Assembly: GCA_002449595.1 (NCBI GenBank)
Contig: DJXE01000071.1
Coordinates: 1-6,463, forward strand
Direction of reading: 5' to 3'
DNA length: 6,463 nt
DNA from: Lachnospiraceae bacterium UBA7012
Lineage (GTDB): Bacteria; Bacillota; Clostridia; Lachnospirales; Lachnospiraceae
How positions within the stretch are numbered: position 1 is the stretch's first letter; every line of letters starts with the position of its first letter. The notes under the pieces are model-generated. The model saw only the letters and a list, made by a program, of their open reading frames with translations, had not been told where the DNA came from and ran no database searches. The position numbers and the translations under genes were made by a program. Below, piece by piece: positions 1 through 5,819 of the stretch.

Positions 1-37
1 GCGCCTCCTGTGTGGTGATGGGCGTGAAGTCCTCCAT
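1..37 (-). CDS. Internal start for a separate capsid scaffold protein nested in the protease frame (partial)
   Basis: An ATG at 37-35 lies in the same frame as the protease and begins MEDFTPITTQEA. Many Bacillota phage scaffold (GP20-like) proteins begin with a very similar short segment. The ATG has an excellent ribosome site of its own, so free scaffold would be made in addition to the fusion. Only 12 residues are visible, so the scaffold identity rests on this short N-terminus, the strong initiation signal and the position right after the protease domain. If the frame closes soon after the window edge, this call would fall. Confidence 0.5.
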   Translation of the reverse strand, partial: MEDFTPITTQEA

Positions 38-619
38 CGTGGTACCTCCTTTGTACTGCTTCATGACGCCTGCCCCGATCTGTGCCGGGACGGCGACAAA
101 GCTCCATTCATAGGCATCGGTGATGCCGCTCAGCACGGTGTGACAATGCTTGCCATCGTACACCTCGCCCTTGACATGCCCGCACGCCATATCCACGGCA
201 CCGCAGACCGAGCACGTCCGCCTGGATGCGCTGCACGAGACGCTGACCTCTTTGAGGATCCCGCCGTCGATGAGCGTGATCGTGTCAGCGTTCTCTGCCG
301 TGCGGATCATGTAGGCGTAGCCCTTCAGATACTGATACGGCGTCCCGAGCTGCGTCGTGCGGCTCTCGTCCTTGACGACCTCTGTATCATAGATCCGCGC
401 CATCTGACCTGTCGCAGAGGGCGCATGATCGAAGATGCCAGTCTTGCCGATGAACAGCTCCGCCATCTCTGCGAGTGCCTCCTCCGAGAACCGTTCGCCG
501 TCTCGGTCGATGTCGTTGTGACAAAGCGTGACGGGGAAGGTGTAGATCTCGTCCTCGTCGAAGTCGCGCCGCGTCAGCCTGCCGATCTTCTCTTTCGTTT
601 CCTTGTCCGTAAGTCTCAC
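1..619 (-). CDS. Prohead maturation protease, continuing in frame into a scaffold protein (partial at the window edge)
   Basis: The frame opens at a GTG at 619-617 and is still open at the window edge, giving 206 visible codons. It resembles the herpesvirus/HK97-fold prohead proteases that digest scaffold and capsid delta domains inside the prohead. Seen: an entry segment NDIDRDGERFS at residues 35-45, the likely catalytic His65 in GIFDHA, the likely nucleophile Ser126 or Ser128 in KEVSVSCSA, and a closing block DAYEWSFVAVPAQ at 168-180. Residues 136-160 hold a Cys/His cluster (CSVC, CGH, HCH). From residue 195 the frame runs into MEDFTPITTQEA, which looks like the start of a phage scaffold protein, so the full product would be a protease-scaffold fusion. 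The gene starts 14 bases after the terminase stop, so translation is probably coupled. GTG was chosen because VRLTDKE matches the family's usual start and no nearer ATG is in frame; its own ribosome site is poor. The C-terminus is not visible. Confidence 0.8.
   Translation of the reverse strand, partial: MRLTDKETKEKIGRLTRRDFDEDEIYTFPVTLCHNDIDRDGERFSEEALAEMAELFIGKTGIFDHAPSATGQMARIYDTEVVKDESRTTQLGTPYQYLKGYAYMIRTAENADTITLIDGGILKEVSVSCSASRRTCSVCGAVDMACGHVKGEVYDGKHCHTVLSGITDAYEWSFVAVPAQIGAGVMKQYKGGTTMEDFTPITTQEA
45..52 (-). promoter_or_regulatory. Strong internal ribosome binding site for the nested scaffold start
   Basis: Read on the minus strand, positions 52-45 are AAAGGAGG, a near-perfect anti-SD match, followed by a 7-base spacer and ATG at 37-35. 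It sits inside the protease reading frame, where it encodes YKGG. This signal is much better than the one for the protease GTG, so scaffold should be made in excess of protease, as capsid assembly needs. Confidence 0.75.
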
Positions 620-633
620 CCTTTCATGTGTGG

Positions 634-2073
634 TCAGTAGCCGATGACCTGCACCGACTTCTTCTCCTTTGCCGATGCACAGAGCCAGTGCGCGAGCGAC
701 ACTGCCTCCAGCAGCGCCGCCTCTGCGCCCTCGAGGATGGACACATAGCCGAAGCCCCCGTCCGACCCGATGGCGCGATGATCGCAGTTGACCGCGATCT
801 GCGCGAGTGCCGGCTGTCCCGCGTGGCAGATCTGTCCGGCAAAGAGCTGCTGCTCAAAGAGCGTGTTCGCCGCGATGATGTCCCGCACTGTCGGCAGGAC
901 AGGCTTGCAGCGCACACCGGCGTCCTTCATCTCGCTTGTGAGGAGGGACTGTCCGGCGGCACCGTCCACCGCGACCCGCTCCGCCCCCGGTGCTGACAGG
1001 TACGCGATGATCCATGCGTTCCCCTCGCGCCGTGTCCGGCAGTCGATCGCTTCCACGAAAATGCGCCCGTCGGCCGTCCTAACAGCGACCGCGAGCGCCA
1101 CATTCTCCGTGTTCTTGGCAAATTTCACCCCGAGATAGAGCCGCGCACCGGGACGCAGTGCGGGCTTGCCGTCCACGCGGCACGCATCCCACTCCTGCTT
1201 ACCGATCGCAGACTTTTGCGAGTACGTCAGCCAGAGGCCGAGACGCTGGATGTTGTCGTCCACCTTGTCCTCGCCCAGCTCCGAACGGATGGCACGCTCC
1301 GTCAGGAACGGCCCGCCGAGCGAGGGGTTCGTCTCGTACCAGAGCGCGACGTCCTGCGTGTCCGACATGCGCGGCACGCTCCACTCCGCCCATCCCGCGT
1401 CCTCCTCCTTGCCGGTGAGGCAGCGGCGGCGGTATTTGAGGAACACATCGCCCGCGCTGACCGCCGTCGGCGGCGTCCCACACATGAGGGTCTGCCCGTT
1501 CGGGCTCGCCGCGACCAGGTATTTCAGCGCCGTCTCCTGGTCGGCGGTGTACTCCTGTGCCTCGTCGATGATGAGCAGGTCGTAGCCCTCGCCGAGGCCG
1601 CCCTTTGCCGACCGCGTGCGGAAGTTGATGAGCGCCTCACTGTCTCCCTGGAGCCACTCGATCCGCTCGCATCCGCGTGTCTTGTAGGTCTTGAAGTCGG
1701 TGTCCTCGACATAGCCGGCCTTGGCGAGACGCGCGATGATCTTCGTCCAGGCGTCCGTGCTCGTGGTCGTGCGGTGTGCCGTGTAGATGACGCGCTCGCC
1801 GTGTGTGAGCGCCCACAGGCAGCGCATGATGAGGATCTCGCTCTTGCCGTTGCGCCGCGGCACGCTCCATCCGTACTTCATGTGGACCCACAGTCCATCC
1901 GCATCCACGGCCATGATGTCGCTGAGCATGAGCCGCTGCCAGTCCTGCGCCGTGCGGCCGGAGCGGTCGTAGAGATCGGCGGCCTCGGTGCCGTGCGTGG
2001 CCATGTAGGGGAGCGTATGGGAGACGGTGGGCGTCTGCCTGCCGCGGCGGGGCGCCTCTGCCGGCGAGGTCAT
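634..2073 (-). CDS. terL: Terminase large subunit (DNA-packaging ATPase and nuclease)
   Basis: This 479-residue protein is the motor that pumps phage DNA into the prohead and cuts it. The ATPase domain shows a Walker A-type motif VPRRNGKSE at 71-79, a Walker B LLIIDEAQE at 166-174 with Asp170 and Glu171, and a coupling motif LMCGTPP at 196-202. The C-terminal half has the nuclease layout: YLGVKFAKN at 313-321, VAVDG at 367-371 and a final acidic stretch SILEGAEAALLEA at 445-457. At the first nuclease motif, where most terminases have Asp (G-x-D-x), this protein has Lys317. I recall GVK-type sequences in related terminases, so it may be normal for the subfamily. The start ATG at 2073 overlaps the HNH stop as ATGA, implying coupled translation. 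An internal Met24 is a less likely alternative start. Length is typical for Terminase_1-type proteins. Confidence 0.95.
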   Translation of the reverse strand: MTSPAEAPRRGRQTPTVSHTLPYMATHGTEAADLYDRSGRTAQDWQRLMLSDIMAVDADGLWVHMKYGWSVPRRNGKSEILIMRCLWALTHGERVIYTAHRTTTSTDAWTKIIARLAKAGYVEDTDFKTYKTRGCERIEWLQGDSEALINFRTRSAKGGLGEGYDLLIIDEAQEYTADQETALKYLVAASPNGQTLMCGTPPTAVSAGDVFLKYRRRCLTGKEEDAGWAEWSVPRMSDTQDVALWYETNPSLGGPFLTERAIRSELGEDKVDDNIQRLGLWLTYSQKSAIGKQEWDACRVDGKPALRPGARLYLGVKFAKNTENVALAVAVRTADGRIFVEAIDCRTRREGNAWIIAYLSAPGAERVAVDGAAGQSLLTSEMKDAGVRCKPVLPTVRDIIAANTLFEQQLFAGQICHAGQPALAQIAVNCDHRAIGSDGGFGYVSILEGAEAALLEAVSLAHWLCASAKEKKSVQVIGY

Positions 2074-2435
2074 AGGCTCTTCCAGTCGAACGTCAGCGGG
2101 AGCACCCGGTTCGAGATGACCTCCGGCGCACCGCCGACGTCCTGCACAGCCACGAGCTTGTCGGACTTCTGCCGGTTACAGCAGAAGTGTGCGAGCTGGA
2201 GGTTGCCGAGGTCGGACGGATGCCCGCCTCTGCTCACCGGGATGATGTGGTCGATGCACGGCGACATCGGATCCGGCCACTTGATATTGAAGTCCACGCG
2301 CTGCCCGCAGATGCCGCAGACCTCCTGCGTGGCGAAGATCTTGCGCTTGTTGCTCTCGAACTGTGCCCGCTGCGTGCCGTTGTGGTCGGGGCGGGTGTTG
2401 GCTTTGTTGGGTCTGGCTCTTGCGCCGTTTGGCAT
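2070..2435 (-). CDS. HNH endonuclease next to the terminase
   Basis: This is a 121-residue HNH-family nuclease. Motifs seen: a zinc-knuckle half CGIC at 40-43, the core CIDHIIPVSRGG at 60-71 with the Asp62-His63 pair, NLQLAH at 78-83, and CCNRQKSDK at 85-93, which supplies the second Cys pair and the last Asn/His-type positions. The N-terminus is basic. HNH proteins beside terminases take part in DNA cleavage during packaging in several HK97-like phages; a role here is inferred from position. The start at 2435 was chosen over an upstream in-frame ATG because AAAGGAGG lies 5 bases before it; a longer version would also reach back into the terminator hairpin. Its stop overlaps the terminase ATG. 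No terminase small subunit is seen between it and TerL. Confidence 0.92.
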   Translation of the reverse strand: MPNGARARPNKANTRPDHNGTQRAQFESNKRKIFATQEVCGICGQRVDFNIKWPDPMSPCIDHIIPVSRGGHPSDLGNLQLAHFCCNRQKSDKLVAVQDVGGAPEVISNRVLPLTFDWKSL

Positions 2436-2457
2436 GGCGGCCTCCTTTCTGGGCATG

Positions 2458-2489
2458 AAAAATGCACCGTCTATGGAGTTAGACAGTGC
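2458..2489 (-). terminator. Intrinsic terminator between the small cargo gene and the HNH gene
   Basis: On the minus strand, 2489-2480 (GCACTGTCTA) pairs with 2473-2464 (TAGACGGTGC) over 10 base pairs with one G-U, a 6-base loop, then A and five T's (2462-2458). It lies after the stop of the 56-codon gene and only 22 bases before the HNH start codon, so it would end or attenuate transcription arriving from the MuF side. No clear promoter fits between it and the HNH gene, so HNH-terminase expression would depend on read-through, antitermination or an unseen promoter. Confidence 0.75.
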
Positions 2490-2522
2490 GTACACTTATT
2501 ATTGGTTTTGTACTAAGGCAGG

Positions 2523-2693
2523 TCACTTCTCCAGTACAACGGAGAAGACTTCCTTTGCATTGTACATGGCGACCCACGCCTCGTCCTTTTTGATGACGAT
2601 AAAGCCATCGACAAGATCATAGTCTGTCCAGTCGCCTTCGTCGATCGTGATCGTGCCCGCATTGATGAAGCTGATCTTGATTCGCTTATACAT
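2523..2693 (-). CDS. Small protein of unknown function (56 residues)
   Basis: I do not recognise this protein. It begins MYKRIKISFINAGTI and alternates hydrophobic and polar residues throughout (GFIVIKK, FSVVLEK), suggesting a small beta-rich fold. There is no signal peptide, membrane segment or Cys/His metal site. The start at 2693 was chosen over an upstream ATG at 2732 because AAGGGGG sits 7 bases before it, and the longer version would overlap the strong hairpin at 2746-2720. It lies in the lower-GC stretch between the MuF cassette and the HNH gene and is followed by an intrinsic terminator. It could be a second cargo or immunity-type gene or an unrelated moron; nothing in the sequence decides. 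Confidence 0.65.
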   Translation of the reverse strand: MYKRIKISFINAGTITIDEGDWTDYDLVDGFIVIKKDEAWVAMYNAKEVFSVVLEK

Positions 2694-2719
2694 TTTCTTG
2701 CCCCCTTCTGGTATGACAA

Positions 2720-2746
2720 GACCGCCCGACACAGGGTCAGGCGGTC
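2720..2746 (-). terminator. Strong GC-rich hairpin, possible terminator or mRNA-processing structure
   Basis: Read on the minus strand, 2746-2736 (GACCGCCTGAC) pairs with 2730-2720 (GTCGGGCGGTC) over 11 base pairs with a single G-U, closing a 5-base loop CCTGT. One A-T and one G-U pair can extend it outward. The 3' flank is only TTGTCAT, so the U-tract is weak. It lies just before the ribosome site of the 56-codon gene and just after the tRNA-like element, so it may end the MuF/immunity transcript or protect an mRNA end instead. Confidence 0.45.
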
Positions 2747-2756
2747 TCGTTCGCGT

Positions 2757-2830
2757 TCGCGGCAGGTGAGAGTCGAACTCACTACTTAACGGGTCGTATC
2801 ATCGGCATTCCCGGCTTGCTCCATGCCGCA
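2757..2830 (-). other. tRNA-like element or degenerate tRNA remnant
   Basis: On the minus strand, 2782-2766 forms a textbook T-arm: stem GTGAG/CTCAC with loop TTCGACT. Downstream, TGCCGC (2764-2759) pairs with GCGGCA (2829-2824), as an acceptor stem would, and the total length is close to that of a tRNA. Against a working tRNA: I find no good anticodon stem, the D-stem does not close, one extra base lies between the T-stem and acceptor strand, and no CCA is encoded. GCGGCAT can also fold locally with ATGCCG. It may be a decayed tRNA, a tRNA mimic or chance. Confidence 0.3.
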
Positions 2831-2838
2831 CTTTCTCA

Positions 2839-3021
2839 TTAAGGGCAACACATGTTCAACATATCTCCAAAACCTGTTTTTAGAAATTCATCGCGTTCTT
2901 CCTTTGGAAGTCCCATAAGGTATTGGTTGAGCTCATCGCGAAGAGCAATATACTCCTCATCAGATGTGTTTTCATCTGTTTGAAGTATTCTAGTAATGAA
3001 TTCCTCTGTTTTTTTCATCAT
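2839..3021 (-). CDS. Small acidic protein, candidate immunity protein for the MuF metallopeptidase
   Basis: This 60-residue protein starts MMKKTEEFITRI and is acidic and probably all-helical (SDEEYIALRDELNQYL, PKEERDEFLKTGF), ending in CCP. I do not recognise its family. Its ATG overlaps the MuF stop as ATGA, so it is translationally coupled to the protein with the HExxH domain. A second ATG one codon later is an equally possible start. Small acidic proteins coded directly after a polymorphic toxin are usually cognate immunity proteins, so this is the natural candidate. That role is inferred from position, size, charge and the shared low GC content (one 60-base row here has 32% GC), not from sequence similarity. 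Confidence 0.75.
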   Translation of the reverse strand: MMKKTEEFITRILQTDENTSDEEYIALRDELNQYLMGLPKEERDEFLKTGFGDMLNMCCP

Positions 3022-4412
3022 GCTAGCCCATCTCCCCCCAAAACATCGAGATATGATGCGATAGTCAATCGACCTAATCCACCGACATGATCATGCTTAA
3101 GCCTTTCGGTAACTCTTTGACAAAGCCAAGTATACCGTTCAGGCATGTTTACTTCAAACAATTTTTGTGCAAAGACAAAGTCATTCTCTTCAATACTTGC
3201 TATTCGATTGATGTCTCTCAAGTATCCGACATATATTGGATAACTCTCATTATAGAGGATCCCTTGTTTGTTACATATCTCTTGCGCGAACAATTCAACA
3301 CTTGATTCTTCAATTGCTCGACATTTTTTGAACTCAGAAGACGCGAAATAGCTGCATGATCTCGCATGAAGCAGTTCGTGAATCACGGTTTTATCACCCG
3401 TATCATCGCGAATAACAATAGAACAGTCCCATTCTTTTTTGCCATAAGCAGAGGGCAGATCAGCGAATGATACAAGAGAAACTTTGCCACTCCACTTGCT
3501 TTTCTTAGTGGTATATCCATCAAGCATTTCATTATACTGCGTGGTCTTGCGTTCCAGCTCCTCCTGCGAGTTTGCGGCAGGAGGCACATGGATGCTTGCG
3601 GTATCTTCTACATCCATTATATCACGTTCCCCCGCCAAAGTCAACCCCGACAGGAGGCTTTCCTCCATCGCCGCGGCATCTTCCCGCGAGAACACTATCG
3701 GCTCCGGCGCTGCCGCTGCGACCTCCTCCGGATCGACCCGCTCCCAGCTCCGCTTTGTCCAAACATCCTGCCGCGCCCGTCCCTCTTCGTAGGTCACAGT
3801 GCAGCCGCAATTGTCGTGGCGGCGGAAGATGTCGCTCGGGTGGCGTCCGTAGACATACCGTCCTGCCAGACCGTCACACCACGGACAGCACTTGCCATCC
3901 GTCTCGCGTGTGATGTGGCACCGCAGGCCGAGGTCGCTGCGTTTCTTGGCGTTCGTCTCGATAAAGTCGTCGTGGAACGAGCGTGCCACGGTCGCGACCG
4001 GCTTGTTCGCACGCCGCTGGATGGTCGCTGCCGTCACGCCCGGGTCGATGAGAGAATGTGCCACCGTCTGCACACGTTCTGCCGGGAAGGGAGCGTGTGC
4101 GGCATCGAGCGAGAGCCCCAGCGCCTCGTCAGCGGCCTCCTGCACGTCCGCAAGGATGCCGTTCATCGTGTCATAGCGTTCCCGCAGCAGCGCCGTACAG
4201 ACCGACTCACGCAGCTCCTCGGGGACATCGAGTACATGCTCTCCGAACACCTCGCCGAGCAGCACAGACGCCCGCTCCGAGAGCTGTGCCGTGTCCGTGA
4301 AGGTCGCCGTCTGCCGCTCGACCCGCCGCATCGCAGCCCGCGCCTGCGGGTCGCGTGCGAGGCGCTGATAAAAGAGATCGAGGATCTCACGGAATGATTC
4401 TTGCGCGGTCAT
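3018..4412 (-). CDS. MuF-type minor head protein with a C-terminal HExxH metallopeptidase-like domain (probable polymorphic toxin)
   Basis: This is a 464-residue protein. Residues 1-160 are helical with no clear motif. Residues 175-211 hold the MuF core: CCPWCDGLAG, then RYVYGRHPSDIFRRHDNCGCTVTY, with Cys and His residues that could bind metal. MuF (Mu gpF, SPP1 gp7) proteins bind the portal and enter the head with the DNA. After a linker at about 212-300, the C-terminal domain has VIHELLHA at 343-350, whose His345, Glu346 and His349 form a zinc-peptidase motif; Glu368, Glu369 or Glu373 in IEESSVELFAQE could be the third ligand. MuF proteins with swapped toxin tips are known in temperate phages. 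Base composition drops near codon 264, where the tip begins. GGAGG 8 bases before the ATG fixes the start. A 60-codon gene overlaps its stop. Toxin activity is inferred; a processing peptidase for head proteins is the main alternative. Confidence 0.88.
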   Translation of the reverse strand: MTAQESFREILDLFYQRLARDPQARAAMRRVERQTATFTDTAQLSERASVLLGEVFGEHVLDVPEELRESVCTALLRERYDTMNGILADVQEAADEALGLSLDAAHAPFPAERVQTVAHSLIDPGVTAATIQRRANKPVATVARSFHDDFIETNAKKRSDLGLRCHITRETDGKCCPWCDGLAGRYVYGRHPSDIFRRHDNCGCTVTYEEGRARQDVWTKRSWERVDPEEVAAAAPEPIVFSREDAAAMEESLLSGLTLAGERDIMDVEDTASIHVPPAANSQEELERKTTQYNEMLDGYTTKKSKWSGKVSLVSFADLPSAYGKKEWDCSIVIRDDTGDKTVIHELLHARSCSYFASSEFKKCRAIEESSVELFAQEICNKQGILYNESYPIYVGYLRDINRIASIEENDFVFAQKLFEVNMPERYTWLCQRVTERLKHDHVGGLGRLTIASYLDVLGGDGLA

Positions 4413-4430
4413 CGGGGACGCCTCCTTCCT

Positions 4431-4451
4431 GTAAAGCCAAGGGGGCTTTAC
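4431..4451 (-). other. Hairpin spanning the portal stop codon
   Basis: On the minus strand GTAAAGCC (4451-4444) pairs perfectly with GGCTTTAC (4438-4431) around a 5-base loop. The portal TAA lies inside the 5' arm, and the ribosome site of the MuF gene follows directly. There is no U-tract, so it is not an intrinsic terminator. It may tune translation re-initiation from portal to MuF or mark an RNA processing site. Confidence 0.5.
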
Positions 4452-5698
4452 GCTTCCGCATCGCTCCGCAGCCCGGTGAGCCTGCGGATGTTCCTGGCAC
4501 CCATGAAGCCCTCAGACGCCTGCCCGAGCTTGAGGATCGCATCTCCGAGAACACCGAGCGCGGCCGCATCCGGCTCGAAGATCGGGAGCCACATCGGCTC
4601 GACATCTGCGAACGCCTTGCGTTCATACGAGTAGCTGTCACGGATGCACGCTGCGAGATAGCCCGCGTTCAGGAATCCTGTCCCGAGCGTCTGCTGGGCG
4701 CGGCGTGCCGTCAAGCGCAGGTTCTCGTGAGACGCCTTGATCGCCTCCTCGCTCGAGGGGTTCTCGGTCGTAAAGCCGAGGTCATCGAGCGTGAGGGACG
4801 TCTCTGCCGCGAACAGCGACGCGAGCATCCGCATCTGCTCGAGGAACGGTGCCATGCTGCCGGTCTGGAACTGTCCGAGCGAGGGCGAGTCGCCGTCCTC
4901 ATCCTTCGTGAAAAACAGGAAGGTGGAGAGCGTCGCCCTCTGCTTGTCGAAGTCGGCACGCGCTTCACCGTTCTCATCCACTCTCGCCGCGAGACCGACG
5001 ATGTACTTCTGCGGTACACTGTAAAACTCCGCCGCGACCTCCGTCCGCAGCAATGTCCGAAGCGCGGACTGCACGATGTCCATGCAAGCCCGCGAGATCC
5101 GCGAATGTCCGAACGGGCGGTGTGCATCCGGCCGGAAGATGACCGGCACGAGAAGCGGATAGGGTGCAGGATGCTCCCAGACCTCGTCCGGGATGCTATG
5201 GCCGTCTCGGTAATACTCCGTGCGGCCGGGGAGGAAGTATGCCTCGAGCGTGGGGCGGCCGTTCTCGTCTCGTTCAAGGACCGCATAGCCCTCGGTGAGG
5301 AGCGCGGTCGTGGTGTCGATGATGCCGGTGGCGTTCCCGCCGTCGATGCTCTCGATGGACGGATAGCCGTCCTCGCGCTTGTCGATGTAGAGAAAGCTGC
5401 AAGACGAGATCAGTGCCGACAGGACCGCCGAACCATGCAGCACGTCCGCATTGTTGAGCCGGTAGATCTCCCCAAGGCGTGCCGCATCATGATCGAACCC
5501 ATCGAACACGATACGGTCGGACAGCGTGTCCACCGCCTTCGCGCACCACCCGAGCGAGAACGTCAGCGACCGCATCTCCGGCGGGATGAGCGGCGAGACC
5601 TTCTTCTGCACCTGCTTCATCTCGTAATACTGATACCGCACCCGCACGCGCCGTGCCTTTCGCGCCAGCTTTTGTCTTAGGTATTCGATGCCATACAT
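4448..5698 (-). CDS. Portal protein (SPP1 gp6-like)
   Basis: At 416 residues this has the length and sequence character of the SPP1 gp6-like portal family, which forms the ring at one head vertex through which terminase pumps DNA. Seen: a basic N-terminus GIEYLRQKLARKARRVRVRY (3-22), a block LGWCAKAVDTLSDRIVFDGF at 49-68, PYPLLVPVIFRPDAHRPFGHSRISR at 179-203 (typical of the family), a central helical block SALRTLLRTEVAAEFYSVPQKY (211-232), and SSEEAIKASHENLRLTAR at 315-332, where the long helix begins. The start at 5698 begins MYGIEYL as in relatives, with GGAGG 11 bases upstream. The frame stays open a further 96 codons upstream but crosses two terminators and has no portal-like sequence, so I did not extend it. 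It is the first gene after the leader region; MuF follows 35 bases downstream. Confidence 0.94.
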   Translation of the reverse strand: MYGIEYLRQKLARKARRVRVRYQYYEMKQVQKKVSPLIPPEMRSLTFSLGWCAKAVDTLSDRIVFDGFDHDAARLGEIYRLNNADVLHGSAVLSALISSCSFLYIDKREDGYPSIESIDGGNATGIIDTTTALLTEGYAVLERDENGRPTLEAYFLPGRTEYYRDGHSIPDEVWEHPAPYPLLVPVIFRPDAHRPFGHSRISRACMDIVQSALRTLLRTEVAAEFYSVPQKYIVGLAARVDENGEARADFDKQRATLSTFLFFTKDEDGDSPSLGQFQTGSMAPFLEQMRMLASLFAAETSLTLDDLGFTTENPSSEEAIKASHENLRLTARRAQQTLGTGFLNAGYLAACIRDSYSYERKAFADVEPMWLPIFEPDAAALGVLGDAILKLGQASEGFMGARNIRRLTGLRSDAEA

Positions 5699-5786
5699 CC
5701 TCTCGCACACCTCCGGGCAGATTTTTGAGCAGTGACGCTGTGAAGTCCATGAGATACAAAACAGGGGTCCCCCTCCCCCCATCCTC

Positions 5787-5819
5787 AAAAAGTTTTCAAC
5801 ACCCGAAAATGTTGAAAAC
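5787..5819 (-). terminator. Intrinsic terminator 2 of the pre-portal leader
   Basis: On the minus strand GTTTTCAACA (5819-5810) pairs perfectly with TGTTGAAAAC (5801-5792) over 10 base pairs around an 8-base loop TTTTCGGG, followed by five T's (5791-5787). There is no T-tract on the plus side, so it acts on the minus strand. It lies 88 bases before the portal start codon, so portal transcription from upstream must pass it. Confidence 0.85.

Noticed and set aside
616..627. A mini-frame ATG AAA GGG TGA just before the protease GTG
   Set aside because: Three codons overlapping the GTG start; it may influence coupling but cannot be supported as a gene.
140..640. A 166-codon plus-strand frame opposite the protease
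   Set aside because: The minus strand encodes a prohead protease with catalytic-type motifs over the same bases, starting at GTG and running off the window edge.
2436..2495. A longer HNH protein starting at 2495
   Set aside because: The added 20 residues overlap the terminator hairpin and lack a ribosome site, whereas 2435 has AAAGGAGG at good spacing.
1216..2622. A 468-codon open frame on the plus strand opposite the terminase and HNH genes
   Set aside because: Its product is low-complexity, rich in Arg, Ala and Leu, and has no motifs, while the minus strand carries clear terminase and HNH motifs. Long antisense frames are common in GC-rich genes.
2780..2830. Hammerhead-type ribozyme core (a CGATGA-like segment in the tRNA-like region)
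   Set aside because: The conserved core is imperfect and the required GAAA partner and flanking stems are missing.
4355..5680. A 441-codon open frame on the plus strand opposite the portal gene
   Set aside because: It is an Arg-rich antisense shadow with no recognisable domain; the portal family match on the minus strand explains the region.
5764..5784. G-rich tract (G6AG5 then CCCC on the minus strand) as a G-quadruplex
   Set aside because: Only two long G runs are present and the adjacent C run can pair with them, so a quadruplex is weakly supported; noted only as a possible slippage-prone tract.
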